A DNA stretch of 64,000 nucleotides from Paenibacillus pinihumi DSM 23905 = JCM 16419 (GCF_000422505.1 NZ_KE383866.1:373106-437105); one strand, 5' to 3'; shown: positions 18,516 through 28,557, numbered from the stretch's first letter. The notes: a model not told the origin generated them from the sequence alone. Numbers and translations: made by a program.

Positions 18516-18601
18516 AAAAAAAAAGCAGCCTGACTGAACTGCACCCCATTCGTTAGACACGACTAATATTGGGGGTGCAGTTTACAAATCGGGCTGCTTT
18601 T
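18516..18601. terminator. Nested double hairpin, terminator of the giant glycosidase gene
   Basis: Outer arms AAAAGCAGCC and GGGCTGCTTTT enclose inner arms AACTGCACCCC and GGGGGTGCAGTT. A-run and T-run flank the outer stem, so it can terminate in both directions. The inner loop CATTCGTTAGACACG resembles terminal sequences of IS3-family elements as I remember them, so a MITE origin is possible but unproved. Confidence 0.65.
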
Positions 18602-18666
18602 GCAGGACTGTTTTTTACTCATACAATACGTTGCTTTGAATCGTTAGTATGAGTATTCCAGTTGTT

Positions 18667-21600
18667 CTAGCGCTTGTAAATCTCGTAAATCAGCACGGCT
18701 GCCTCGGCACGTGTTGTAGAGCCTGACGGGTTCAGCCTGGAGCCGCTGCCCTTGATGATGCCATTTGCAACAAGCAGTGCTGCCCCTTCTTCCGCATAGG
18801 AAGCCAGGCTGGATAGATCCTGGAAGCCCGAGAGCGCATCTTTGTCGGCTGGAGCAAGCTCCTTATCCGTAAGCTTCAGTGCTCTGGCCGCCATCGCAAA
18901 CATTTCCTGGCGGGTAACGGATGCATTCGGATCGAAACGCCCGTCTGCCTTGCCATTGACGATGCCCAGATGATGTGCAATGCCTACCGCCTCATAATAG
19001 TAGCTTCCTTCCTGCACATCTGTGAAGCTGGCTGTTGCTGTGCCGGTAAGGCCCAGAGCCTTGACAATCAGCAGTGCAAAATCTGCACGCTTCACATTTT
19101 GCTGCGGCGCATAATTGCTGTCTGATACGCCGTTAATGATGCCTTTGGCTGCCAGCACTTCAATTGCTTGCTGTGCCCATGCATGCTTGCCGAGGTCGCC
19201 GAATGCCTTGTGTTCGTAGACGACACTGTACAATCCGTCATAAGCAGCTGCAAATTGAACCGCTTTATTGGCTGCATCATATTTGCCGCCGTATACAGAC
19301 GTTACTGCGCTACCTGCATCAATATGTCTGACAGACAGCAGCTCGCTGCCAGCCTGCTCGGCAGGGCCGGCTTCATAACGTACCGTTACCTTGACAGGCG
19401 CCTGCGGGTTGCTCCATGCGATAACTTTGCCATTTACAGCAAAGCTCAGTTTGATAACAGGCCGGTCACCTGCTGCTGACCTGATGCCTTCCGGCAGATC
19501 ATCCGGGGAAGCCTTCGAGATGATAACACTTACTTGATCACTGTCCCCGATGTTCAATCCGGACAATACTGTATCCGGAATGAGCAGTTGGCCTTCAGCT
19601 GTCTCTACCTGGAGTCTGATTGCAGATTCACTTGCGGTCAGAGCAGCTTTTGGAAGCTCCAGCTCGTAACCATTTGCTTCGGCTACAGAAGGAATCTGGA
19701 TTGCAATTCGCTTGATGCCTTTGCTGTCTGCCAATGCTTCTTTAGCAGCCTTATCCAGCTGCTCCCCGGTTACAGAAGCTTTAGCTACACCTGTTGCTGT
19801 ATCCAGCTTCGGTGCGGAGGCCGTAATGCGCCCTTCCTTGCCACCTGCTTCACCAGTTTCTTCATCCGGTTTCTCCGTGTCCGGCTTGGTTGTTGGTTGA
19901 GAAGGATAATATGGAACCTCTTTAATTGTATAGGACAGTACGGCTGTTTCACTAGGCTTAAATCCTGCCTTGACTGCAATCGCCTTAATGACAACCGATT
20001 GCTTCACTTCCAGGCTGCCCGTGTATTTGGTGCCGGATACTGTTGGTTGAGAGCCATCCAATGTGTAGTAGATCTCTGCGCCCTCGGTAGCCGAAGTCAA
20101 TGTAACCTTCTGTGCTGCGGTGTACGTGCCCGGTGCCGGTGAAGCGGTCGGCGCCGCGGTCTGTCCAGGCTCCGCTTCCTTCACAACATAGGTGAATGGA
20201 GAGACAAAGCTGGACGTCATGCCCTGCTTGACTGCAATCGTACGAAGCACAGTTGTTTCATTCAGCGTGAGCGGATCTTTATACAGCTGGCCGTTCTCTT
20301 CTGTCGGCAATGAACCGTCCAGCGTATAGTAGATGCTTGCTCCTGGCGTAGTTGAAGTCAACTCAATCTTCTTCGTTTCCGAATAGATACCCGGCTTCAG
20401 CGAGCTGTGCGGAATCGCCGCCTCGCCTCCAACCTCCGGCTGCTCCGGCTCTTCCTCTGCCGGAACCAATTTGAACCAGTCGATATTGGCGCCTTCGCCA
20501 AGCATCGCCAGCTTCAGCGTTTGCTTGCCGGCCTTCAGCTTGATGCCGCTCGCAAGCTCATTGTAGGTTCCCCAGTTGCCAGTGGACGGTGCAGCTACAG
20601 TATACGGTTTGGAGTCATCTGCCGAGAGGACAAGACGAACACCGTTTTGCTGCGTTGCATATCGGTAGATTACTTTGTAGTAGCCCGCTTCCTCCACTTG
20701 CAGATCATAGTAGAGAGCAGTTCCGGCTACAGTAAAGCCGACATTTTTGAAACCTGTTTGTGTCTGAATCGCATTGGTATCGCCTTTGTAATAGCTTTCT
20801 GCCTGGATCGTATGCTCGCTTCCTTTTTCCAGCTTGATTGGAGCATGCGGATCAAAATGGATGCCGCGGATTTCATAGCCGCCAGCTGCCGCTTCCAGAC
20901 GAATCTTCACCTCTCCGGCCGGGAGGTCAAGCGTACTGCGAATTTCTCCAGTCTGCTCATACAGATTTGGAACGGTGACTTGATCTTGCAGCTTCCAGTT
21001 CGCGCCATCACCAGATTTGATATGCAGACCTTTATTAGCCAATACGCTGGAAGCCGCTGTAAAGGTAATCGTGTACTGTCCTGCCGCCGGAACCGTGACA
21101 TAATAATCGATCCAGTCTCCGGTATCGATCTGTGTCAATCTGCTCTGGTTCCCTTCGCCGGTGACCGTAATGCCTTTGATCCGGTTGAACTGGTCAACAG
21201 CATTCAATTCCAGCAGTGGTACCGGAGCCGCATTCTTCTCCGTACCTTCCAGCTTAACGCCCGCACGAAGAGCTTCTCTGCCTGTGTAGACATCAGCCGG
21301 CACCTCAATGTTCAGATCCAGTGTTTCATAGAATACGACCGGATTGCGGGAAATGGTCAGAATTGCTGTCGTCTTGTCACTTAAATGAACGCTCTTGCCT
21401 GCGATGTAACCGTTCGTCACCCCTGGACCTGTTAATTTAATCTGATCCAGCTTATCGGATGCGAACACGCCGCCGTCAAGCTTAAGCGTAAGGTTAAATG
21501 AGCCTCCGCCATAAGAAATCTGGTCTTCGAGCACTTCCAGATGTGCAGGGTTGTTGACCGCAATTGCTTTCAACAAGCCATAAATCCGGACATTGCCGCC

Positions 21601-24600
21601 ATAATGCGGCTCTGTCAATTGTGATTCGTCAACACTGAGCGTAATCGTCCGGTCTTTATCAAAGACCTTCGTACGGGTGCCTTGCAGTGTGACAAGTGCA
21701 GCCGTTTCATTCAGCCGTACAACAGAACGGATCGAAGTGCCTTCATCATATCCGGCCAGCTGCCATTTGGAAGCATCCAGTGTCTCCTGGAATGTGCCTC
21801 CAATCAGAGTCACCTCAATCGGATGGCCGTCTTCTTCCCCTTCATGAATAACCGGGTTTTCGATTTGCAGTACAGGACCAATTGCCAGCCACTCGATGCG
21901 AAGGCCGTCGATTGCTTCCGCTGCTCTGAGTTTCAGTACCTGTTCTCCCGCACTCAAGCGTACGGCCGCCTCGGCACTTCCCCAGCTATTCAGGCTTCCC
22001 GTAGAAGGAAGTTCCGTAGGTTCAGCTTCCTCGCCGTCTGCAGAAAGCACAACTTTAACGTCACCAGCCGCCGCATAGCGGTAAGTCAGTGCATAATCTC
22101 CTGCTGCCGGGACATCAATCTTGTAGGACGCCCAGGTGCCGTCTGTTCCAAAGTAAGCCCCTTTCTCAACAGCCAGCACACCTTCTGCCGTGTTGAAGCC
22201 CTCTGCCTTGAGCAGACCCGGCAAACGGGTGAAATCTTCGGCCGGATTGGCAAAAGCAACGGATTTCAACTTGTAAGCTGCTCCATCCGCCCGCACAGTC
22301 AGCTTGTGATTGCCTGATGGCAGCTCGACATTCACTCTGGCCTCGGCAAATTCTCCGCCGGTTGCAAGGACCGGAACGGAAGCAATAGCCTCCAGACTGT
22401 TGTTCAGATACAATTTCACTTCACCGGAAGCACGTTCAGCAGCAAATTTAATACCTGCCACATAACTTCCGCCCTCTTCCACATTGACCATATAGTTAAA
22501 TGATGCACCTGTACCTGTTTCGCCGATCTCGACGTAGCCTTCAGCGTTTGCATTGTAGTCCCCATCCGCTTTAGTGAAGGCAGTCGCTGTTACTTCTCCC
22601 GGAAGAGCAATGCTGCGCTTCCAGCGGTAGGTTCCAGCCGACTTGGCTGGCAGCTCAGCGGTAATCTGCTGGCCGTCTGCCAAAATTCTGAAGCGCTGCG
22701 CCTCCTCCGTCCGATTGACAGCAACAACTACAATTTCACTGCCATCCTCGCTGGTGAAAGCAACGTTCGTAACCGTGCTTGCCGAACCATAGTTGCTGTC
22801 GATTCGTACATAACCCGGTTTTACGAATTTGCTGAACTGGCCGAAAAGGTAATACTCAGGCAGCAGCCAATAATTATCGCGGTCCGACGAATCCTGAACA
22901 ATCGGTGTCGGGTCCGGAATGCCTACCCATTGATGGGTATTGATATCGCTGTCCAGCATGGTTACCCATGTATTGTAGCTCCTGGCCCAGTTGCGGAAAT
23001 ATTGCACGATCCGGTCGGCTCCCGTTGTTCCCCATACTGCACGCTCGGTCAAGTAGGCATGCTTCTCCGGGAACATATCGTTCAGCTGCGACATCATCGA
23101 CAGCTCGCCGCCGTAGTCGTGGAATGCTGTTCCGTCTACCGCGTCATAGGCTCCCTCATTGTTATCACGCAAAATAAGCGCAGGGAAGGCCATTGTGTCG
23201 CCCGGGTTATGGTCAAACATCCACAGTTTGACATGCTTGATTTTTTCGTTGCTGTGCTTATCCAACTCGGCGCGCATCAGCTTGGCCAGACGGGCAGTCT
23301 GCTGCCAGGACATCCGCGTACTTGGATAATCAATTTCCAGAAGCGGCTCATTTTGCAGCGTCATCGCTTCAAAGTAGATGCCGTGCTCGGCATAAGCTTC
23401 AAGAAACTTCACATAATACCTGGCTACAACCGGCAGATATTCTTCAATAATTTGGCCGCGGACCATGCTTCCGGTTGTTTTGGTCCAGCCTGGCGGGCTC
23501 CAAGGGGAAGCGAAGAATTTAAGGTCCGGGTTGATGGCCTGCATTTTTTTGACTGTCGGGATAATTCCAAAATCAATGTCTTTTTGGATGGAGAACTTTT
23601 TCAGTTCCACATCTGTTTCACCAGCAGGCAAATCATTGTAGCTGTAGAACTTTTGTGCTGTAAAGTCTGATGTCCCAATGGTCAGCCGGACAAGACTCAT
23701 TCCAGCCCCATCTACAGGATCAAAGAGTTTGTGCAGCACTTCCTCCTGTTTCTCAGGTGACATTTTGATCAGATTATGAACAGTCGATTCCTCCATGGAG
23801 GTACCGATGCCGAGCATCGACTGATACTTCTTATCCGCGTCGAGTGTAATCGTTGTCATTTCGCCGCTGCCCGGCTTCTCCAGATCCAGATTGGCCTGCT
23901 GCTGCAGCTTCTGGTCTGTAGGGTGGGAACGGTCCGAATAATACCATCTGCGGTCAGCCGGATCACGTTCACGGGTTACCCAGGCTTCTACGGCATCCGC
24001 TGCGATTGTCTCTCCCTGCTCTCCATTACCAGGGGTTTCAGGAGGATTCACAACGCCTCCGTCAGGGACGTCGCCCGTGCGGGTCAACTGCATCCAGTTA
24101 AAATTCAAGCCGCCTGTTACGTACTCAATACGCAGCTTTTGCTTGCCGGCCTTTGGAATGACAACATTGTCCAAAGAAGCTGTCTCCCAGTTCTGCCAGC
24201 CGCCTGTCGTTTCCGTCTGGAAAGTGCCTGCTGTCGTTCCGTCAGCCAGCTTCACCCGAAGCGAAGCATTGGCAGCATTAACAGCAACCCGGAAATCTAC
24301 ACGGTACGTTCCCGCTTCACGAACATCTGTATTATATTCAAGCCATGCGCCCGCTGAAGACCAACCGACATTCAGCCCGCCTCCTTCATCTGAGGTCGTC
24401 TCTGTATTCAGTCCGCTGCTCTTCGCTGCGAAATCCTCAGCCTCGATTTTGCCCGGAATCACTTGCGACTCCGGCTCTGGCTCGCCAGGCTTAACCGGCA
24501 ATTCCGGAGTCGGCTGGTTCTTCGTCAGGCCATAACCGGTATCAAACAGCAGGTTGCTGCTGCCGGAATCCTTGATCGGATAGCTGTGCGTGACGTAGAA

Positions 24601-26409
24601 AGGCCAGCGGATCGGGTTTTTGCCGGTGAAATCATGGTCGCCGAACAACACGTCTGCAACGCCCTGTCCTTCTGTACCCGGGAGCCATGCGGCAATGAGG
24701 GCATCCATATCTTTCAGCTGATCCCCGATCAGCAGCGGACGGCCGGATACAAGAATGACGATCGTCGGCACGCCGGAAGCGCGAATATTATTCAGCGTAG
24801 CAAGATCAGCCATGTCCAGCCCCAGCTCAGAGCTGTCGCCTGCTGATTCGGCATATGGCGTCTCGCCCAGTACCGCAATCGCGACATCATGCCCGGCTGC
24901 TCCGCGGCCATGGAGGTTGAAGGTGACGTTATCGGCACCCAGCTTATCCTTAATGCCCTGCAAAATTGTCGTTCCGGTCGTAATATTGCCTGATTTGCCC
25001 TGCCAGGTAATGGACCAGCCGCCAGCCTGGTTGCCGATATTATCAGCATTTTTGCCTGCGACTAAGACACGTTTTGCTTTACTTAGCTGTGACATAATCG
25101 GGCTGCCGTTCACTTCATCATTTTTGAGCAGCACCAGGGACTCAGACACTGCCTGGCTTGCCAGCTTACGGTGGTTATCCGATCCAAAGAAAGGCATCAG
25201 ATCGCTGTCGCTCTTCGGATATTCGAATAGACCGGCATCGAATTTGACCCGCAGAATCCGTGTTACCGCATCGTCCAGCCGCTCCTCTGTAATCGCTTTC
25301 TCTTTTACGAGTGAAATAATATGAGCCAGCGCATTTTTCCAGTCTCCTGTCAGCATCAGCATGTCGACGCCCGCATTAATGGACACCCGCACCTGATTTT
25401 TCAATCCGCTGACGGCATTGCCTTCCTGGTCTCTTGTAATTTGCTGGATCGCATTGTAATCCGTGATGACAAAACCATGGAATCCAAGCTCGCCCTTCAG
25501 CACGTCGGTCAGCAGCCGCTTGTTGGCGTGCATTTTCAGACCTTGAATGCTGTGATAGGAAGCCATAACCGTCTGTACGCCGGCATCCACGGCCTGTTTG
25601 TACATTTCCAGATCCTTCTCCAAAATTTCCTCTTCGGTGTAGTGGGTCGTATTTCCCTGATTGGTCCCGTTGTCGGTATAGCCCTCGCCGATAAAATGCT
25701 TGGCTGTCCCGGCCACACGGTCCTTCCTGCCGAAGCTTGGGCCTTCACCTTCCTGCAGACCCTCAATATAGGCTTTGCCAAGCGGACCGGAAATGCCCGG
25801 CTTGTCGCTGTAGCCTTCATACGTGCGTCCCCAGCGGATATTTTCCGGGGCGGCAATCGTCGGGGCGAAGTTCCAGTTGGCGCCTGTCGCCTGAATCTCT
25901 TTCGCTGTCGCTGCCCCTATTTTGCGGACGAGCTCCGGGTTGTTGCCTGCTCCAATTCCGATATTATGCGGGAACAGGGTCGCGCCCTTGACGTTGTTAT
26001 GCCCGTGGACGGCATCCACCCCGTATAAAATTGGAATGCCGAGCCTTGTTGACAGCGCTCCGCTATGATATTGATCCACAAGCTCCCGCCACTTGTCTGC
26101 CGTGCTGTCCGCCTCGGCATTATTGGGGAATGACCCGCCACCGCTCAGTACAGAGCCAACTTGGTAGCGCTTGGTTTCTTCCAGAGTAATGCTTGCCCGC
26201 TCAGCTTGAATCAGCTGACCGGCCTTTTCCTCCAGTGTCATGCGCGACAAGAGATCCTTCACGCGCTCTTCCGTGCTCCGGCCCGGATTCAGATAAGCCG
26301 GTAGTCCACCGTCCCCCTGCGCAGCCGAAGCCGTCGCAAACGGTACCGTTCCGGACATCATTGGGAGGACCAGCAGGATCGCAATCCACTTCGCCAGCTT
26401 TCTCTTCAA
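18667..26409 (-). CDS. Giant S-layer-anchored GH3-GH30 glycosidase with carbohydrate-binding modules
   Basis: The 2580-residue protein starts at TTG 26409 (KRKLAKWIAILLVLP), with AAGGAGG 8 bases upstream, and has a signal peptide. Module order: GH3 about 40-640 with likely nucleophile Asp317 in GFVITDYN; CBM6-like 650-777 (IEAEDFAAKSSG); GH30 850-1265, acid/base Glu1021 in TLQNEPLLE and likely nucleophile Glu1122 in AYLTERAVWG; two CBM6/35-like modules 1268-1515; two beta-sandwich repeats 1515-1720; two further CBM6-like modules 1725-1985; two chitobiase C-terminal-type repeats about 1995-2160, each with YYTLDGS; a beta-rich part; and three SLH repeats 2390-2580. GH3 plus GH30 suggests combined beta-glucosidase and endo-beta-1,6-glucanase action on fungal or algal glucans at the cell surface. 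The exact linkage is inference. Confidence 0.93.
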   Translation of the reverse strand: MKRKLAKWIAILLVLPMMSGTVPFATASAAQGDGGLPAYLNPGRSTEERVKDLLSRMTLEEKAGQLIQAERASITLEETKRYQVGSVLSGGGSFPNNAEADSTADKWRELVDQYHSGALSTRLGIPILYGVDAVHGHNNVKGATLFPHNIGIGAGNNPELVRKIGAATAKEIQATGANWNFAPTIAAPENIRWGRTYEGYSDKPGISGPLGKAYIEGLQEGEGPSFGRKDRVAGTAKHFIGEGYTDNGTNQGNTTHYTEEEILEKDLEMYKQAVDAGVQTVMASYHSIQGLKMHANKRLLTDVLKGELGFHGFVITDYNAIQQITRDQEGNAVSGLKNQVRVSINAGVDMLMLTGDWKNALAHIISLVKEKAITEERLDDAVTRILRVKFDAGLFEYPKSDSDLMPFFGSDNHRKLASQAVSESLVLLKNDEVNGSPIMSQLSKAKRVLVAGKNADNIGNQAGGWSITWQGKSGNITTGTTILQGIKDKLGADNVTFNLHGRGAAGHDVAIAVLGETPYAESAGDSSELGLDMADLATLNNIRASGVPTIVILVSGRPLLIGDQLKDMDALIAAWLPGTEGQGVADVLFGDHDFTGKNPIRWPFYVTHSYPIKDSGSSNLLFDTGYGLTKNQPTPELPVKPGEPEPESQVIPGKIEAEDFAAKSSGLNTETTSDEGGGLNVGWSSAGAWLEYNTDVREAGTYRVDFRVAVNAANASLRVKLADGTTAGTFQTETTGGWQNWETASLDNVVIPKAGKQKLRIEYVTGGLNFNWMQLTRTGDVPDGGVVNPPETPGNGEQGETIAADAVEAWVTRERDPADRRWYYSDRSHPTDQKLQQQANLDLEKPGSGEMTTITLDADKKYQSMLGIGTSMEESTVHNLIKMSPEKQEEVLHKLFDPVDGAGMSLVRLTIGTSDFTAQKFYSYNDLPAGETDVELKKFSIQKDIDFGIIPTVKKMQAINPDLKFFASPWSPPGWTKTTGSMVRGQIIEEYLPVVARYYVKFLEAYAEHGIYFEAMTLQNEPLLEIDYPSTRMSWQQTARLAKLMRAELDKHSNEKIKHVKLWMFDHNPGDTMAFPALILRDNNEGAYDAVDGTAFHDYGGELSMMSQLNDMFPEKHAYLTERAVWGTTGADRIVQYFRNWARSYNTWVTMLDSDINTHQWVGIPDPTPIVQDSSDRDNYWLLPEYYLFGQFSKFVKPGYVRIDSNYGSASTVTNVAFTSEDGSEIVVVAVNRTEEAQRFRILADGQQITAELPAKSAGTYRWKRSIALPGEVTATAFTKADGDYNANAEGYVEIGETGTGASFNYMVNVEEGGSYVAGIKFAAERASGEVKLYLNNSLEAIASVPVLATGGEFAEARVNVELPSGNHKLTVRADGAAYKLKSVAFANPAEDFTRLPGLLKAEGFNTAEGVLAVEKGAYFGTDGTWASYKIDVPAAGDYALTYRYAAAGDVKVVLSADGEEAEPTELPSTGSLNSWGSAEAAVRLSAGEQVLKLRAAEAIDGLRIEWLAIGPVLQIENPVIHEGEEDGHPIEVTLIGGTFQETLDASKWQLAGYDEGTSIRSVVRLNETAALVTLQGTRTKVFDKDRTITLSVDESQLTEPHYGGNVRIYGLLKAIAVNNPAHLEVLEDQISYGGGSFNLTLKLDGGVFASDKLDQIKLTGPGVTNGYIAGKSVHLSDKTTAILTISRNPVVFYETLDLNIEVPADVYTGREALRAGVKLEGTEKNAAPVPLLELNAVDQFNRIKGITVTGEGNQSRLTQIDTGDWIDYYVTVPAAGQYTITFTAASSVLANKGLHIKSGDGANWKLQDQVTVPNLYEQTGEIRSTLDLPAGEVKIRLEAAAGGYEIRGIHFDPHAPIKLEKGSEHTIQAESYYKGDTNAIQTQTGFKNVGFTVAGTALYYDLQVEEAGYYKVIYRYATQQNGVRLVLSADDSKPYTVAAPSTGNWGTYNELASGIKLKAGKQTLKLAMLGEGANIDWFKLVPAEEEPEQPEVGGEAAIPHSSLKPGIYSETKKIELTSTTPGASIYYTLDGSLPTEENGQLYKDPLTLNETTVLRTIAVKQGMTSSFVSPFTYVVKEAEPGQTAAPTASPAPGTYTAAQKVTLTSATEGAEIYYTLDGSQPTVSGTKYTGSLEVKQSVVIKAIAVKAGFKPSETAVLSYTIKEVPYYPSQPTTKPDTEKPDEETGEAGGKEGRITASAPKLDTATGVAKASVTGEQLDKAAKEALADSKGIKRIAIQIPSVAEANGYELELPKAALTASESAIRLQVETAEGQLLIPDTVLSGLNIGDSDQVSVIISKASPDDLPEGIRSAAGDRPVIKLSFAVNGKVIAWSNPQAPVKVTVRYEAGPAEQAGSELLSVRHIDAGSAVTSVYGGKYDAANKAVQFAAAYDGLYSVVYEHKAFGDLGKHAWAQQAIEVLAAKGIINGVSDSNYAPQQNVKRADFALLIVKALGLTGTATASFTDVQEGSYYYEAVGIAHHLGIVNGKADGRFDPNASVTRQEMFAMAARALKLTDKELAPADKDALSGFQDLSSLASYAEEGAALLVANGIIKGSGSRLNPSGSTTRAEAAVLIYEIYKR

Positions 26410-26693
26410 ACGTACACCCTCCTTAAATTGGTCGGTATTGTTCCTCATTGTTCCAAGGTTTCAGGAACTGCTCTTAGTATAAATTTTATAGGCCGTCTAA
26501 AATATGAGTCATTTTTTTGATGATATGCACCGTTTTATCGAATGTCCTCATTCATGTAAGGCGATTCTACAGAGCGGCGCAAGATGTCGAAATTCGGTTC
26601 CGAGCGTTAAAAATTGAAAAAATTAGGATTAAATCTAAAAAATGATACCTGTTTTTTTAGCGAAAAAACTGTCATGATAGAAACAACTTCCAG

Positions 26694-26709
26694 TTGGAAG
26701 CGGTTTCAT
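26694..26709 (+). promoter_or_regulatory. CcpA cre site at the GH5 promoter
   Basis: TTGGAAGCGGTTTCAT fits the cre consensus WTGNAANCGNWNNCAW at every position and is a full TGNAANCGNTTNCA pseudo-palindrome. It ends 2 bases before the -10, so CcpA binding would block RNA polymerase. Carbon catabolite repression of the GH5 gene is expected. Confidence 0.8.
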
Positions 26710-26711
26710 TT

Positions 26712-26717
26712 TATAAT
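26712..26717 (+). promoter_or_regulatory. -10 box TATAAT of the GH5 gene
   Basis: A perfect TATAAT follows the cre site. A -35 at 17 bases (around 26689) is poor, so an activator such as the YesN-like regulator may be needed. The leader to the ATG at 26851 is about 125 bases. Confidence 0.6.
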
Positions 26718-26850
26718 GAAGACACGAAGGGAGGTACAAGCCGACATTATATTCCGCCCCAATGTCAGCTTTTGACGCTTGTCCTTGACAAAAAGCAGCA
26801 ACTTGCCGCTCTGGGTCAGGAAAATTAATTAGAAACAGGAGGCCATAATT

Positions 26851-28500
26851 ATGCTAAAGAAGAGCTTGCTCGTCACTTGCTCCGTACTGCTGCTCAGCAG
26901 CTTTCTGAGTTTCATCGGACCGGCCAAGGTCAGCGCAGCATTCAGCCAGAATGATTTTCTGAAGGCAAACGGCACGGTCATCCGCAATAATTCAGGCAAC
27001 GGGGATATCGTCAACCTCCGGGGAACCAACCTCGGCGGCTGGCTGCTTCAGGAGAACTGGATGACTCCGGCAGGTGCTGTCGATGAATATACGCTGCGCC
27101 GGACATTGGTGAACCGCTTCGGTGAAGGCGGAGCGCAAAATCTTCTGAACAGCTACCAGGACATCTGGATTCAGTCCAGCGACCTGGACAACCTTAAAAA
27201 TATGGGCATGAACGCGGTGCGTGTACCTATCTACTGGGAAGACTTTATGGATCTGAACGGCAATATGAAGCCGGATTCCGTCTCCTTCCGCAAGCTGGAT
27301 TGGCTGATCGAGCAAAGCGGCAACCGCAATATGTATGTCATTATCGACATGCACGGCACACCAGGCGCCCACTGCCCTTGGCATTCCTGCGGTCGCGAGA
27401 ACTCCAACCAGCTCTGGACCAACCCAACGTACCAAAGCTGGACGGTTCAAATTTGGGAGCGCATCGCTACGCGCTATAACGGCAACCCGACTGTCGCCGC
27501 CTACGATCTGCTCAATGAGCCGCTCGTCACAAGCGGCGCCGGGGAAAACCCTGCTCAAGTCCGTCAGAAAATGGATTTCTATGACCGGCTCTATAAAGCT
27601 GTCCGCGCCAAAGATCCGAATCATATTATTATGATTGCCGCTTTCTTTGAGTGGTTCGCCGCGCTTCCTCCTTCCACCTACGGCTGGACGAACGTTGTGT
27701 ATCAGACCCATCACTACAACTTTGCGGACTGGTTCAACTGGGATCTGACCAATTCCGAAATCGAGCGCTGGCTCCGCAATATTACAACCTACCAGCGCAA
27801 CTGGAATGTTCCGGTCTACGCCGGCGAGTTCTCCTTTGACCACAACGATTTGTATGAAAAATGGCTGTCCGGACTGAATGCGCTGAACGTCTCCTGGACG
27901 AACTGGAGCTACAAGGTCAAGGGTGGAGGCAACTGGGGTTATTACAACAATAACAACAATCCTGCACCGAACCTGAACAGCGACAGCGCAGCAACAATCA
28001 TTTCCAAATGGAATCAATTTGTGACTTCCAATTTTAATACGAACACAACCCTTATTAATCTGGTGTCCAAATATACACAGCAGGCTCCGACACCTGCCAC
28101 CTGGACAGCATTGAAGGCGAATGCCAACCAATACTATGTCAGCGCTGACAATTACGGCAACAACCCGCTGATTGCCGACCGTGCGCAAGCAGGCGGATGG
28201 GAAATGTTCAAGATGATCAACAACCCTGACGGTACGGTATCCTTCTTGTCTATGGCAAACAACCGCTATGTGCAGGCCAATCCGAATCAGGGCGGCAGGC
28301 TGATCGCAAACGGCAGCACCATTCAGCAATGGGAGAAATTCCAGCTGGAGAATGTAGGCAGCGGACTGGTAGCGCTGAAGGCGCTGGCCAATAACCAGTA
28401 TGTCACCGTTGATCTGAATCAGAGCACGCCTGTACTCTATGCTAATCGCCCGACCTATGGCGGACAATGGGAGCAATTCACATTGGAGCAATTACAATAA
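26851..28500 (+). CDS. Secreted GH5 glucanase with C-terminal fascin-like beta-trefoil
   Basis: The 549-residue protein has a signal peptide (to about VSA-AF, residue 30). A GH5 (beta/alpha)8 domain spans about 31-395: it starts GTNLGGWLLQENW, has acid/base Glu223 in YDLLNEPLV, HHYNF in the active site and nucleophile Glu326 in VYAGEFSF. The NLGGWL entry motif is typical of exo-/endo-beta-1,3-glucanase-like GH5 subfamilies. A C-terminal domain (about 417-549) has three repeats of the sort ANNQYV...LIANR..GGWE.F, i.e. a fascin/ricin-type beta-trefoil that could bind glycan. AGGAGG lies upstream of ATG. It is divergent from the giant GH3-GH30 protein, so both may act on the same beta-glucan. 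The secreted form lacks SLH repeats. Confidence 0.92.
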   Translation: MLKKSLLVTCSVLLLSSFLSFIGPAKVSAAFSQNDFLKANGTVIRNNSGNGDIVNLRGTNLGGWLLQENWMTPAGAVDEYTLRRTLVNRFGEGGAQNLLNSYQDIWIQSSDLDNLKNMGMNAVRVPIYWEDFMDLNGNMKPDSVSFRKLDWLIEQSGNRNMYVIIDMHGTPGAHCPWHSCGRENSNQLWTNPTYQSWTVQIWERIATRYNGNPTVAAYDLLNEPLVTSGAGENPAQVRQKMDFYDRLYKAVRAKDPNHIIMIAAFFEWFAALPPSTYGWTNVVYQTHHYNFADWFNWDLTNSEIERWLRNITTYQRNWNVPVYAGEFSFDHNDLYEKWLSGLNALNVSWTNWSYKVKGGGNWGYYNNNNNPAPNLNSDSAATIISKWNQFVTSNFNTNTTLINLVSKYTQQAPTPATWTALKANANQYYVSADNYGNNPLIADRAQAGGWEMFKMINNPDGTVSFLSMANNRYVQANPNQGGRLIANGSTIQQWEKFQLENVGSGLVALKALANNQYVTVDLNQSTPVLYANRPTYGGQWEQFTLEQLQ

Positions 28501-28557
28501 TTTCATAACTCCCTCCTACTCTCACATCTAAGGCATATACCCCCATCCCCGCCTTTA

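Larger units (their letters stand above)
26410..26850. promoter_or_regulatory. Divergent promoter region of the two glucanase genes
   Basis: This 440-base stretch lies between the giant glycosidase and the GH5 gene and has no reading frame of its own. On the minus strand a TATACT (26481-26476) could serve the giant gene, but a -35 is unclear. On the plus strand there is a TATAAT with a cre site, given separately. Confidence 0.55.

Noticed and set aside
26992-28491. 499-codon minus-strand frame over the GH5 gene
   Set aside because: Antisense shadow of a gene with clear catalytic motifs and signal peptide.
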